The translations under genes were made by a program, and so were the position numbers. A stretch of DNA of 13,579 nt. It comes from Brachionus plicatilis. Its lineage: Eukaryota > Rotifera > Eurotatoria > Ploima > Brachionidae. Every line of letters begins with the position of its first letter. The first letter of the stretch is position 1. The notes beneath the pieces are model-generated. The model was not told the DNA's origin. It made no database searches and saw only the letters and a list, made by a program, of their open reading frames with translations. This document shows, one piece after another, positions 7,801 through 13,579 of this stretch. Location: positions 149,910-163,488 of the forward strand of contig QEOQ01000519.1 in NCBI GenBank assembly GCA_010279815.1. Direction: 5' to 3'.

Positions 7801-10800
7801 AAAAGTGCTTAATTTATGTGCAAAAAATTATTTAACTAAAAATTAGAGATCTAATTCCTAGTTAAATTTGCTCTAGTATTTTTAAATTACCAAAAATCAA
7901 TTTTTCAATTCATTAATTGTAAATCGTTGATTCCAATTCGAACATTTTTTTGATAATTTGGGTCTCGATTGATCTGACCAGTGAATAAGATAAAATTTGT
8001 AATAATTTATCCATAAAATTTTAATTTTATTTTTTTTAATAAGCTTTAAAATTAAAAATTAATATTTTTCACAAAAGTTTCAGATAACTTTTTATTTAAA
8101 TTTATCCTACCAAAGAACTAGTCACAGACGGGACCCAAAATTTTGCCGCTTATTTATTTGGATTTTTTAAAAAAACTTTTAAATTTTTCAATCAAATTTA
8201 AAATTTAATTGCATCTGTAATTTAAATATTTTTAAAACTTAACTAAAATTCATCAATGAACTAATGTTAAAAATACATTTTTAAGAATTGATTTTTGACA
8301 AAATAATTTTTTGTTAAAATAAAAAGTTACAAAAAAAATTATCTAAAACAGTGATTAAGACTAAGCAGCCAAGTATTGAGGGAAAAATTCAAACCGTTTT
8401 ATTCTTATTAAAAGTTATCTTTTTGTTATTTGTCTTAAAGCTTTCATTTTCATAATCATTTATTAAATTAGATGGTTCTCTTTCTTCATTATCATCTAGA
8501 GGTGGTAAATTTGAATTTACTTTTTTTACTGTCTGTTTGAAAAGAAAAATATATTTTTTTTTAATTAATGGTTTGTATATTTATTTTAACTTACCGGTGA
8601 AGAAACGTTCAATCGGGACTCAGTGATATAATAATCGGCAGTTGTGCTCGATTTCCCCTTATTTCTGTTGTTGGCTACAGGCTTTGGTGGTGGTGGAGTG
8701 AAGTTTCGTTCTGCTTCATTTAAATCATCATTTGTTCTCTCTGGATTTATGTTTTTTTTGACCGGTACTTTACCACCGTTTAACTTTTTAGCAGCAGCAG
8801 GTACAGGTGGACTATTGGTGCGGAATTCAGATTGAATAATTGGCGGAGTGTTATTAATTGGTGGCTCATCATTTGCAGACGGTTTTCGATTAGTTCTTTT
8901 ATTTACTAGTTTATTTGGACCACGTTTATTTTGTTGTTTTCTATTTTCTTCGGCAATTTTTTTGGCATTTTCAGCAAAATTTTTCTCATTTTCTTCTTTT
9001 AGTTTTTTTTTTCTTTCTTCCTCTTCAACTTCAGCCTGTATTTTTTTCAATTCCTCTTCTATTCTTTTTTGTTCCTTTTCGTCCTCAATTCTTTGTCTTT
9101 CCTTTTCTAAAGCTTTTAATCTTTGCTTTTCCTCGATTTGTTGCTGAAGTTCAGCTTTATATTTGTCCTCTTTTTTTTTCTGATCCTCGGATTTTCCTTC
9201 ACCGAAAATTCCATGCCCACCTCGAGCAAAACTTTGCTCTTCATTGGGACCAGTTTTTCTGCTAGTGTTAGGTGCTGAATTATTCAAAAAGTCATTTGAA
9301 TTTACTCTGCTTGAATTTGGCAAATTGGATCCGGTATTAAGTATGCTGTTAATAACCGATTGAGGTGGTGGCATATCTCGAGGTGAATATTGTAAAGGAT
9401 CTGCACGGACTTGACTTAAATTGGCAACCGTGTTTCCATCTTTATCTTTAATAGGAGCACCACCACCACCTCGGCCGTAAGGATTATAAATGGCATTTTC
9501 TAATAATAATTTTTTATCCAATCTTTCATGTTCTTCTTTTTCCTTTTGTTTCTTTAATTGTTTTTCTCGAACCTGTCGTCCTAATTCCTCCTGGTATTCT
9601 CTCGCTTTTTGTTGTTTTTGGTCGTTTTCACCGCTAGCTCCAAATGCGAAAGGATTGGTATCTTTTGGACGATTTAATTGATTAGTGTTTGAAGGTTGAT
9701 CTTTTTCGAAAGAAAAAATTATTTTTATTTAATAAATTAATATAACCCTCATTAAACTTATCCACAAATTTAATAAAAATAAGAATAAACCATTTCAAAC
9801 ACACACTATTATGATAAAAACAATAAAATTTTGATTTTTTTGTAACAAATTTTTTGTGAATATAACAAGTTTGATATTAATTGTACTTTTAACCCATATT
9901 GGAATAAATTGATTTTAAATATATCAAATTGATTAGGAATAAAGTTAATTTAATACTCAATTGTTTATTTTAGACCTATACTTTTTTAACAATAATTTTA
10001 CTTCAACTGTATCTACTTATATCAATATAACGCCCAAAAAAAAATTTAATATTTAATATAAAAAAAAACATTCCTTTTTTTTTTTAATTTTTTATATTTT
10101 TTATTCTGAAAGAGCATAAGCTCGGTATAATCATTTAATACAAAAATCTAAATAGCTCAAAATGACATTTTTACTTCAAATACTAATAAACATACAGATA
10201 ATAAAATAATAAAAAAATTTAAATTTATTCATAAAATATGGAATCTCAAGCTAAATTTAAAGAGAGCTTTCTTGTGAGCATCACTAGTAGACGCCAAACC
10301 AATTCTTTATTGTCCAAGTGGTTGCAGGAAAAAACTTAATTTATCTGTGTTTTTTTAAATTATATTGTTCAATTTGTAATTAGAAAATTATTTATTTATT
10401 ATATTAGAGATTAATTCATTCATTTTGTAATAATTATATTAATTTAGTTAATTTTTATTTAATAAATTACATTCCGTTTAAATTAGATATAGTCATAATA
10501 AATTTGCTGTTTTTTAATTGAATTTGTGATAACTTTTATTAAATTTGTTTTTGAAAAATATTAAGAGTTAATTAATTTTTAGGCTTTTTTCATTTTTATG
10601 GAGGTTTTTTCTTTAAAAAAAATTAGAGCATCACCTCAGTCAATTCAAATCATATCATAAATATAATCTTTCTAAAATTGTAATATTTTTTAAATTCTCA
10701 TCTGTTTTAAGTTTGACAAACAAAAAAAAAATGATAAAAAAAGTAAAATTAGTTCAATTTTTTAGTTTTAAATATAAAAGAAAATGTAGGCTACAAAAAT

Positions 10801-13441
10801 TAATTTACTTTTCTTTTGAATTTAGCAAAAATTAGAAGTATTATTATTATTAATAATTAAAAAAGATGATAGTTTTTTTTCTGATACAGACGTATTTTTG
10901 ATCCTATTAAATTATCTTTATATCTCACATTTCATATTATATAATTTTATATTAAAAAAAAATAATTAGCTAATTAGATTATAATAAAATATTGTAAATT
11001 GTAACAAAATTTTATACAATTTAAATTAGCTTATGTGCTTTAAAAGATAAAATTTTTTGTAAAATTTAGGTTTAAACTTAGCAAAAGATGAAAATATGTA
11101 CTTGTTTCAAGTTTTCCTCATAGAAAATTGTTTTACTCAAGACATTTTCAAAAAACATCTCTACGACTTGATTGTTTAAAACTAATTAAAAATAAATATA
11201 AATAAGATTATCATGTGATAATTATCGACATTTTGGTAGAAATACAGAATGATATACGTCATTATAGAACAGTAATTTCCTTTTTTCCTAAAAAGTTATT
11301 TTTTAATGAATAAAAAAAATTTTTATTAATGAAGAATTTTTGTTGTTTTGGAACCCTTAAATACGATGATTTTCGGAATTTTTTTTACTCATTTACTCAT
11401 AGGAAAATTCAATAAGATTAATGTAAATTTTAGTAAAATTCTAATTTATCAGAGTAAATAATGTCAAAATGAATTTTTTTTATGTAATAAAAACTCAGTT
11501 TCTCATTTCAAATATATATAGAAAAATAATGAGAAATTTTCACACAAATTATGTGTTTTTGACTTTTGAGTGGTGCTAACAAATTTTGAAATATTTTACC
11601 TTATTTTGCTTATATTTTTGTAAAAAAAAAATGAAACATCACTTCACATATTTAATATTTTTTATTCTGAATTGATAACAAAATTTTATTAAAAAATAAT
11701 AAAAATTTTTTTTTCACATTTTTTAATCTTTCCTACTTATTTAGATTCGAATTCTTATTTACAAATTTAATCAGACGAAAAATCATACTGTTTAAATAAT
11801 AGATACTATTTGATGCTTATTATCAAATTACAATAAAATTAAATTTCTAAACAATTTTATATAGATTTGCTTATATTATTTAATTGATAAACTGATATAA
11901 AAATTATTTCAATTTTACTACAACATCTTTTAGAGTTAAATTCACACTGAATTAAAAGTAAGATAGTTTTAAAATTGAAAAATTTTGAACATGGTTTAAT
12001 GATCACCAAGAATTAGTATTTTTAACCAAAGTTAACTTACTTCGATGTGTATCTGGCACAAAGTTGTTGTTTCTAGGTGGTTCCTGGTAAGCATATTGAT
12101 TAGAGGGAAATTCATTATAAATAACGTTTTCGCTAAACTGTACTCTCGGTGCCGAGTGAGGTACACCTAGAGCGCTTCTGAGTCCCACTGGAGGTCTGCG
12201 TAAAATATCAGTCAAGCTGGGATCTATTGGTGTAACAAATGATTGAGGTTGAGGTGGATAGTAATCTGGAGGATATCTGGAAACATTTTCATATGAATTA
12301 GCCGATCTTGTTCTTAGGTTTGAGTCCGAATATAGCGGATCAAAAGGTGGCTGTTCTAACTGTCTTTCTGAGTTCACATTGAATTGACTCTGACTTTTGT
12401 TTCCTAAGTCGTAACCAAAAGGACTGTTTTTGATACTACTTAAATTCTCCGAGCTATTTCCATGCTTCTTTTTTAATTGAAAAATAAAAATTATTTTTAA
12501 AAAATGAATTAATAGTGTAACTTAAGCTAATGGTTATGTTAGTAGACTATTTGGTAAAGCAAATCACAATACTTAAATTGTTAAAACTTACAGAATAAGG
12601 CTTTACTTCTATTTCGTTTTTACCTCTGAACGACTCCTGTGATTTTCGATTAGAGATATCAAAATTTTCTCTATATGTTTTATATTCTGCATTGCTTTGA
12701 TTATTTGAATTCTTTTTAGTGGTAAAAAAGAGGACTTATGAAGCTAAAGCCAGATTAAGGTAGAGAAATTTAAAAAAAAATTAACCTTCTGAGGTCCAAA
12801 GCTTTTGAGTGGCAAAGTTGCGTAGAATTCATCTGAAACTGGCGCTTGATTTTTTGACTTTTGATTAGCTTCTTTTAAGGCTTTCTGTTTATAAACAAAA
12901 AATTAATTTTTTTGAATGAAGGCTTAAGTGTTACCTGTTGAATGTATTGGGAATAATCATTTTGAAGCTCTTTTTGCAGTTTATTTTTTTTAGCATCATA
13001 ATTGGCTCCAAATCTTTGGAAAAAATCATCTTGGTTAGTTTTTGAATTTGACTGACGATTTTGGACTGGTGGAGCCTGCTGAGCCGCTTGTTCAGGATGT
13101 CGAGGTTGTTGGGACTGGAAGCGAGCAAAATTAGCTTCTGGTATTTGATATGGTTCTGTTTGGCCTTTGGCTAAATACTTGTCCAATTGTTGGCGTTCAT
13201 AATCCAGTGACGGATTGTAAGTATTCTTTAAAAAAAGAATTTAATTTAAATTGTAATGAAGGAAAAAACAATTAAATTTTATAATTTAAATTTCGCAAAA
13301 ATATATTCAAATTGAAATTAAAATTAAAATAAAATATATTTTTACTTGATTGGGACTATAGTCGTTATATTTTTCACGGTTGAGTTTTTCTTTTTGTAAT
13401 CGAATAAAAGAATCGATGTCTTGAACACTAGCAGTTGTCAT
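4773..13441 (-). CDS. CSPP1: CSPP1 homologue (centrosome and spindle pole-associated protein 1), 15 coding exons
   Basis: I joined 15 exons, listed separately, whose phases agree at every junction: 2,913 nt, 970 residues, ATG at 13439-13441, TAA at 4773-4775. Recognition rests on the whole length: an N-terminal DSFIRLQKEKL; the block NYDAKKNKLQKELQNDYSQY (107-126); three [S/N]-x-F-A/G glycine motifs (SPFGYDLG 217-224, NPFAFG 360-365, SFARGGHGIFGE 501-512); NPYGRGGGGAP (417-427); a highly charged coiled coil (about 517-603); SPPVP (641-645); an acidic tail ending in DDAWLK. Vertebrate CSPP1 (about 1,200 residues) has equivalents in the same order. CSPP1 binds and stabilises microtubules and acts at centrosomes, spindle poles, ciliary transition zone and ciliary tip; loss in humans causes a Joubert-type ciliopathy. 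The role here is inferred from homology. Exon 7 use and splice boundaries are the least certain points. Confidence 0.88.
5233..5296 (-). CDS. CSPP1: CSPP1 exon 14
   Basis: Residues 935-955 plus two bases: DDSLSMNDPNDVLNKFINKN then N. The pattern DD.SL...P.D matches the acidic C-terminal segment DDESSLVDPDDIM of vertebrate CSPP1. Ends in phase 2 at AATAATAG|GTATGT. Confidence 0.82.
5297..5346 (-). other. CSPP1: GC-AG intron 13 of CSPP1 (50 nt)
   Basis: The donor reads GAAG|GCAAGC and the acceptor TTATTTTAG. GC donors normally have strong flanking matches, as here. Joining the exons restores the conserved C-terminal sequence in frame (DME then DDSLSMNDPND); no GT donor nearby does so. Confidence 0.75.
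5347..5437 (-). CDS. CSPP1: CSPP1 exon 13
   Basis: Residues 905-934 plus one base. FNEKLSAQNQLRLKKLRDME is a helix that matches the conserved C-terminal NEERMRRLNEF-type helix of CSPP1. It leaves through a GC donor, GAAG|GCAAGC. Confidence 0.78.
5486..5553 (-). CDS. CSPP1: CSPP1 exon 12
   Basis: Residues 882-904. DDDFFSNDLQREANERQ is acidic and then basic, comparable with the DTSDFLKNSL stretch of vertebrate CSPP1. Ends in phase 0 at TCA|GTAAAC. Confidence 0.72.
5607..5669 (-). CDS. CSPP1: CSPP1 exon 11
   Basis: Residues 861-881 plus one base: TPPIRGNFYRENTVLLDSSR then R. Entered in phase 1 after CTTCTAG, left in phase 1 at AGAG|GTAGCA. The uninterrupted sequence between good splice signals supports it. 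Confidence 0.75.
5722..5833 (-). CDS. CSPP1: CSPP1 exon 10
   Basis: Residues 824-860 plus one base. NDRTSIGQLADMRENLENIR, then TPIGDRDGFKTYRKEIY. Ends in phase 1 at ATATATA|GTAATT. Confidence 0.75.
5886..5996 (-). CDS. CSPP1: CSPP1 exon 9
   Basis: Residues 787-823, phase 0 at both ends, after a 52-nt intron. VLAQLSNLKKHLQRELSEVE is a predicted helix and aligns with the VIMELSEMRKQLRSEE-type helix that follows SPPVP in vertebrate CSPP1. This ties the downstream exon group to the same gene. Confidence 0.82.
6049..6129 (-). CDS. CSPP1: CSPP1 exon 8
   Basis: Residues 760-786, phase 0 at both ends: EPKGRKNYANADNVIPTKP followed by VLKKLSRP. Acceptor TTTTTTTTAAAAG|GAA, donor CCG|GTAAAA. Short and basic; placed by phase and by the exon that follows. 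Confidence 0.75.
6430..6602. mobile_element. hAT-like MITE, 173 bp, with 8-bp target duplication
   Basis: The ends are CAGGGTTGTTTT at the left and, read inward from the right, CAGACTTGTTTT: 10 of 12 identical. The flanking 8 bp are ATTTAAAC (6422-6429) and TTTTAAAC (6603-6610), 7 of 8 identical and fitting the hAT pattern nTnnnnAn. The body repeats AAGTC and GACTT words, as in hAT subterminal regions, and has a central imperfect hairpin (about 6502-6526) shared with the element ending at 4082. There is no coding capacity. Confidence 0.75.
7054..7153. repeat. Left terminal inverted repeat of the foldback element
   Basis: The 100-bp arm starts CAGCACAGATTTGCTA and ends GTAAAATGACTT. It pairs with 7490-7589. 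Degenerate copies of the TTTACG/TAACG words continue just inside it (7157-7215), but only on this side. Confidence 0.88.
7302..7341. repeat. Internal hairpin of the foldback element
   Basis: ACCATTCA (7302-7309) pairs with TGAATGGT (7334-7341), and TAGATC (7313-7318) with GATCTA (7327-7332), leaving the loop GGCCATTA. It sits near the middle of the element. Confidence 0.6.
7490..7589. repeat. Right terminal inverted repeat of the foldback element
   Basis: The 100-bp arm starts AAGTCATTTTACG and ends TAGCAAATTTGCGCTG. It is the near-exact reverse complement of 7054-7153; differences cluster in the outer 40 bp, and the inner part is almost identical. Confidence 0.88.
8389..8532 (-). CDS. CSPP1: CSPP1 exon 7: internal exon or alternative terminal exon with in-frame TGA
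   Basis: Opens in phase 0 after TTTTCAAACAG with TVKKVNSNLPPLDDNEER and runs 47 residues to TGA at 8389-8391. The base triplets just before the stop, ACG|GTTTGA, offer the only plausible donor: if used, the exon is 8395-8532 (46 codons, phase 0) and joins exon 8 in frame; if not, the protein ends after 760 residues. Skipping the exon entirely also keeps the frame (924 residues). A poly(A)-like AATAAA lies at 8153-8158 on the minus strand. I cannot tell which form is made. Confidence 0.6.
   Translation of the reverse strand, partial: TVKKVNSNLPPLDDNEEREPSNLINDYENESFKTNNKKITFNKNKTV
8595..9700 (-). CDS. CSPP1: CSPP1 exon 6 (core exon: GGGGAP motif and coiled coil)
   Basis: Residues 345-713; begins in phase 1, ends in phase 0 at CCG|GTAAGT. 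In order: NPFAFG (360-365); a basic helix EYQEELGRQVREKQLKKQ; NPYGRGGGGAPIKD (417-430), the CSPP1 signature; a Pro/Asn/Ser-rich linker; FARGGHGIFGEG (502-513); a long Glu/Lys coiled coil (about 517-603) including QQQIEEKQR; SPPVPAAAKKL (641-651); and a proline-rich, basic end. The mixed-charge helix is typical of the microtubule-binding part of CSPP1. This is the most certain exon of the gene. Confidence 0.93.
9701..12040 (-). other. CSPP1: CSPP1 intron 5 (2,340 nt), no further exon seen
   Basis: A long intron between GTAAGT at 12040-12035 and the acceptor CGAAAAAG at 9701. It is very AT-rich with homopolymer runs and an ATTATTATTATTAAT microsatellite near 10840. I searched both strands: the only stretch of higher complexity is about 10235-10340, with a 33-codon frame on the plus strand. 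No transposon ends were recognised, so the cause of its length is unknown. Confidence 0.6.
10238..10339 (+). other. Short open frame in a less AT-rich island inside CSPP1 intron 5
   Basis: ATG at 10238 opens 33 codons (MESQAKFKESFLV..., ending WLQEKT) and TAA follows at 10337-10339. The stretch stands out from its surroundings by composition and by lack of homopolymers. It could be a fragment of a transposable element, a non-coding RNA, or chance; I do not recognise the peptide. The opposite strand also has a 26-codon open stretch here. Confidence 0.2.
12041..12467 (-). CDS. CSPP1: CSPP1 exon 5
   Basis: Residues 203-344 plus the first base of codon 345; begins in phase 0 and ends with the strong donor CGAA|GTAAGT. 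It contains SPFGYDLG (217-224), a proline/tyrosine-rich low-complexity part (RYPPDYYPPQPQ) and VGLRSALGVPHSAPRV, which resembles the GLSSALGE segment of vertebrate CSPP1. The acceptor is a tandem AAGAAG, so the first lysine may be optional. Confidence 0.82.
12592..12711 (-). CDS. CSPP1: CSPP1 exon 4
   Basis: Residues 163-202, phase 0 at both ends. Asn/Ser-rich start, then AEYKTYRENFDIS and a basic stretch. No named domain; placed by phase and splice sites (ACTAAAAAG|AAT, TCT|GTAAGT). Confidence 0.75.
12786..12884 (-). CDS. CSPP1: CSPP1 exon 3
   Basis: Residues 130-162, phase 0 at both ends; the preceding intron is only 50 nt. Lysine-rich KALKEANQKSK is followed by YATLPLKSFGPQK, comparable with the GVSLPIGE region of vertebrate CSPP1. 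Acceptor ATAAACAG|AAA, donor AAG|GTTAAT. Confidence 0.8.
12935..13225 (-). CDS. CSPP1: CSPP1 exon 2
   Basis: Residues 33-129, phase 0 at both ends. It is glutamine-rich in the middle (QSQQPRHPEQAAQQAPP) and ends with the microtubule-protein block FGANYDAKKNKLQKELQNDY, one of the clearest CSPP1 matches. Acceptor TTTTTTTAAAG|AAT, donor CAG|GTAACA. Confidence 0.85.
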
Positions 13442-13453
13442 ATTGAATCTAGG
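13346..13453 (-). CDS. CSPP1: CSPP1 exon 1 (start codon; coding 13346-13441)
   Basis: Codes residues 1-32 from ATG at 13439-13441. DSFIRLQKEKLNREK aligns with the N-terminal DEFIEEQKARLAED-type sequence of vertebrate CSPP1, which supports this start. Only 12 nt (13442-13453) separate the ATG from an acceptor-like TTTTATTTTTAG, which also puts an in-frame stop before the exon. The donor is CAA|GTAAAA, phase 0. Confidence 0.8.
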
Positions 13454-13471
13454 CTAAAAATAAAAGTTAAG
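13442..13471 (-). promoter_or_regulatory. CSPP1: Splice-acceptor-like tract just before the CSPP1 start codon
   Basis: On the minus strand, CTTAACTTTTATTTTTAG ends 12 nt before the ATG, with a pyrimidine tract and a branch-point-like TTAAC. It is either the 3' end of an intron in the 5' UTR, whose first exon lies beyond the right edge, or a trans-splicing acceptor for a spliced leader. Confidence 0.5.
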
Positions 13472-13579
13472 AAACACGCAATAAAAAAATTCCGCTTTTC
13501 GATTCGAAAAAGTTTTATTAAATATGAAGAAAATTTTAGAATCTTCAAAATTATAATTTCTCCAATATTTTTTAGCGAA

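Larger units (their letters stand above)
6130..8394 (-). other. CSPP1: CSPP1 intron 7 (2,265 nt) carrying two inserted transposons
   Basis: Runs from the weak donor GTTTGA (8394) to the acceptor TTTAAAAG (6130). It contains the foldback element at 7054-7589 and the hAT-like element at 6430-6602, together about 710 bp. The rest is AT-rich with no supported exon on either strand. If exon 7 is a terminal exon, this stretch is its 3' flank plus the intron from exon 6 to exon 8. Confidence 0.6.

Noticed and set aside
8644..9681. Several plus-strand frames rich in Phe, Ser and Leu opposite CSPP1 exon 6
   Set aside because: They are antisense images of the Lys/Glu coiled-coil codons; the minus-strand reading has clear CSPP1 motifs and correct splice phases.
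12931..13128. Second minus-strand frame over CSPP1 exon 2
   Set aside because: It overlaps in another frame; the chosen frame has the conserved YDAKKNKL block and phase-0 junctions on both sides.

Overview
This is AT-rich eukaryotic (animal) DNA with spliced genes, a decayed LINE-type retrotransposon and short inverted-repeat transposons. There is no bacterial gene organisation. A metazoan CSPP1 homologue, a rhodopsin-family peptide-type GPCR exon, many introns of about 50 nt and a LINE reverse transcriptase together suggest a small AT-rich invertebrate genome. My best guess is a monogonont rotifer (Brachionus-like); a flatworm or another invertebrate is not excluded by the sequence alone.

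Layout. Positions 1-795, minus strand: 5'-truncated, mutated reverse transcriptase of a non-LTR retrotransposon, running off the left edge. 796-1835: AT-rich, nothing convincing; probably intron or 5' flank of the GPCR. 1836-2844, plus strand: last coding exon of a class A GPCR (from the end of TM3 to the C-terminus); the exons for TM1-TM3 are not visible. 2845-4772: intergenic space between convergent genes, holding poly(A) signals and a degenerate inverted-repeat element ending at 4082. 4773-13441, minus strand: one gene that I rebuilt from 15 coding exons. Its reading frame closes over 2,913 nt (970 residues plus stop), and the product matches CSPP1 (centrosome and spindle pole-associated protein 1) from the N-terminus to the extreme C-terminus. 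Two introns are long (2,340 and 2,265 nt); the rest are 48-124 nt except one of 414 nt. The 2,265-nt intron carries two non-autonomous DNA transposons, one hAT-like and one foldback element with 100-bp terminal repeats.

The two genes are tail to tail and have no evident functional link: one is a membrane receptor, the other a microtubule/cilium structural protein. I found no new multi-gene system. The observations most worth following are exon 7 of the CSPP1 gene, which can either be spliced on or end the protein at a TGA lying directly on a weak donor site; the 100-bp-arm foldback element; two related hAT-like elements sharing a central hairpin; a GC-AG intron; and a possible spliced-leader acceptor 12 nt before the CSPP1 start codon.
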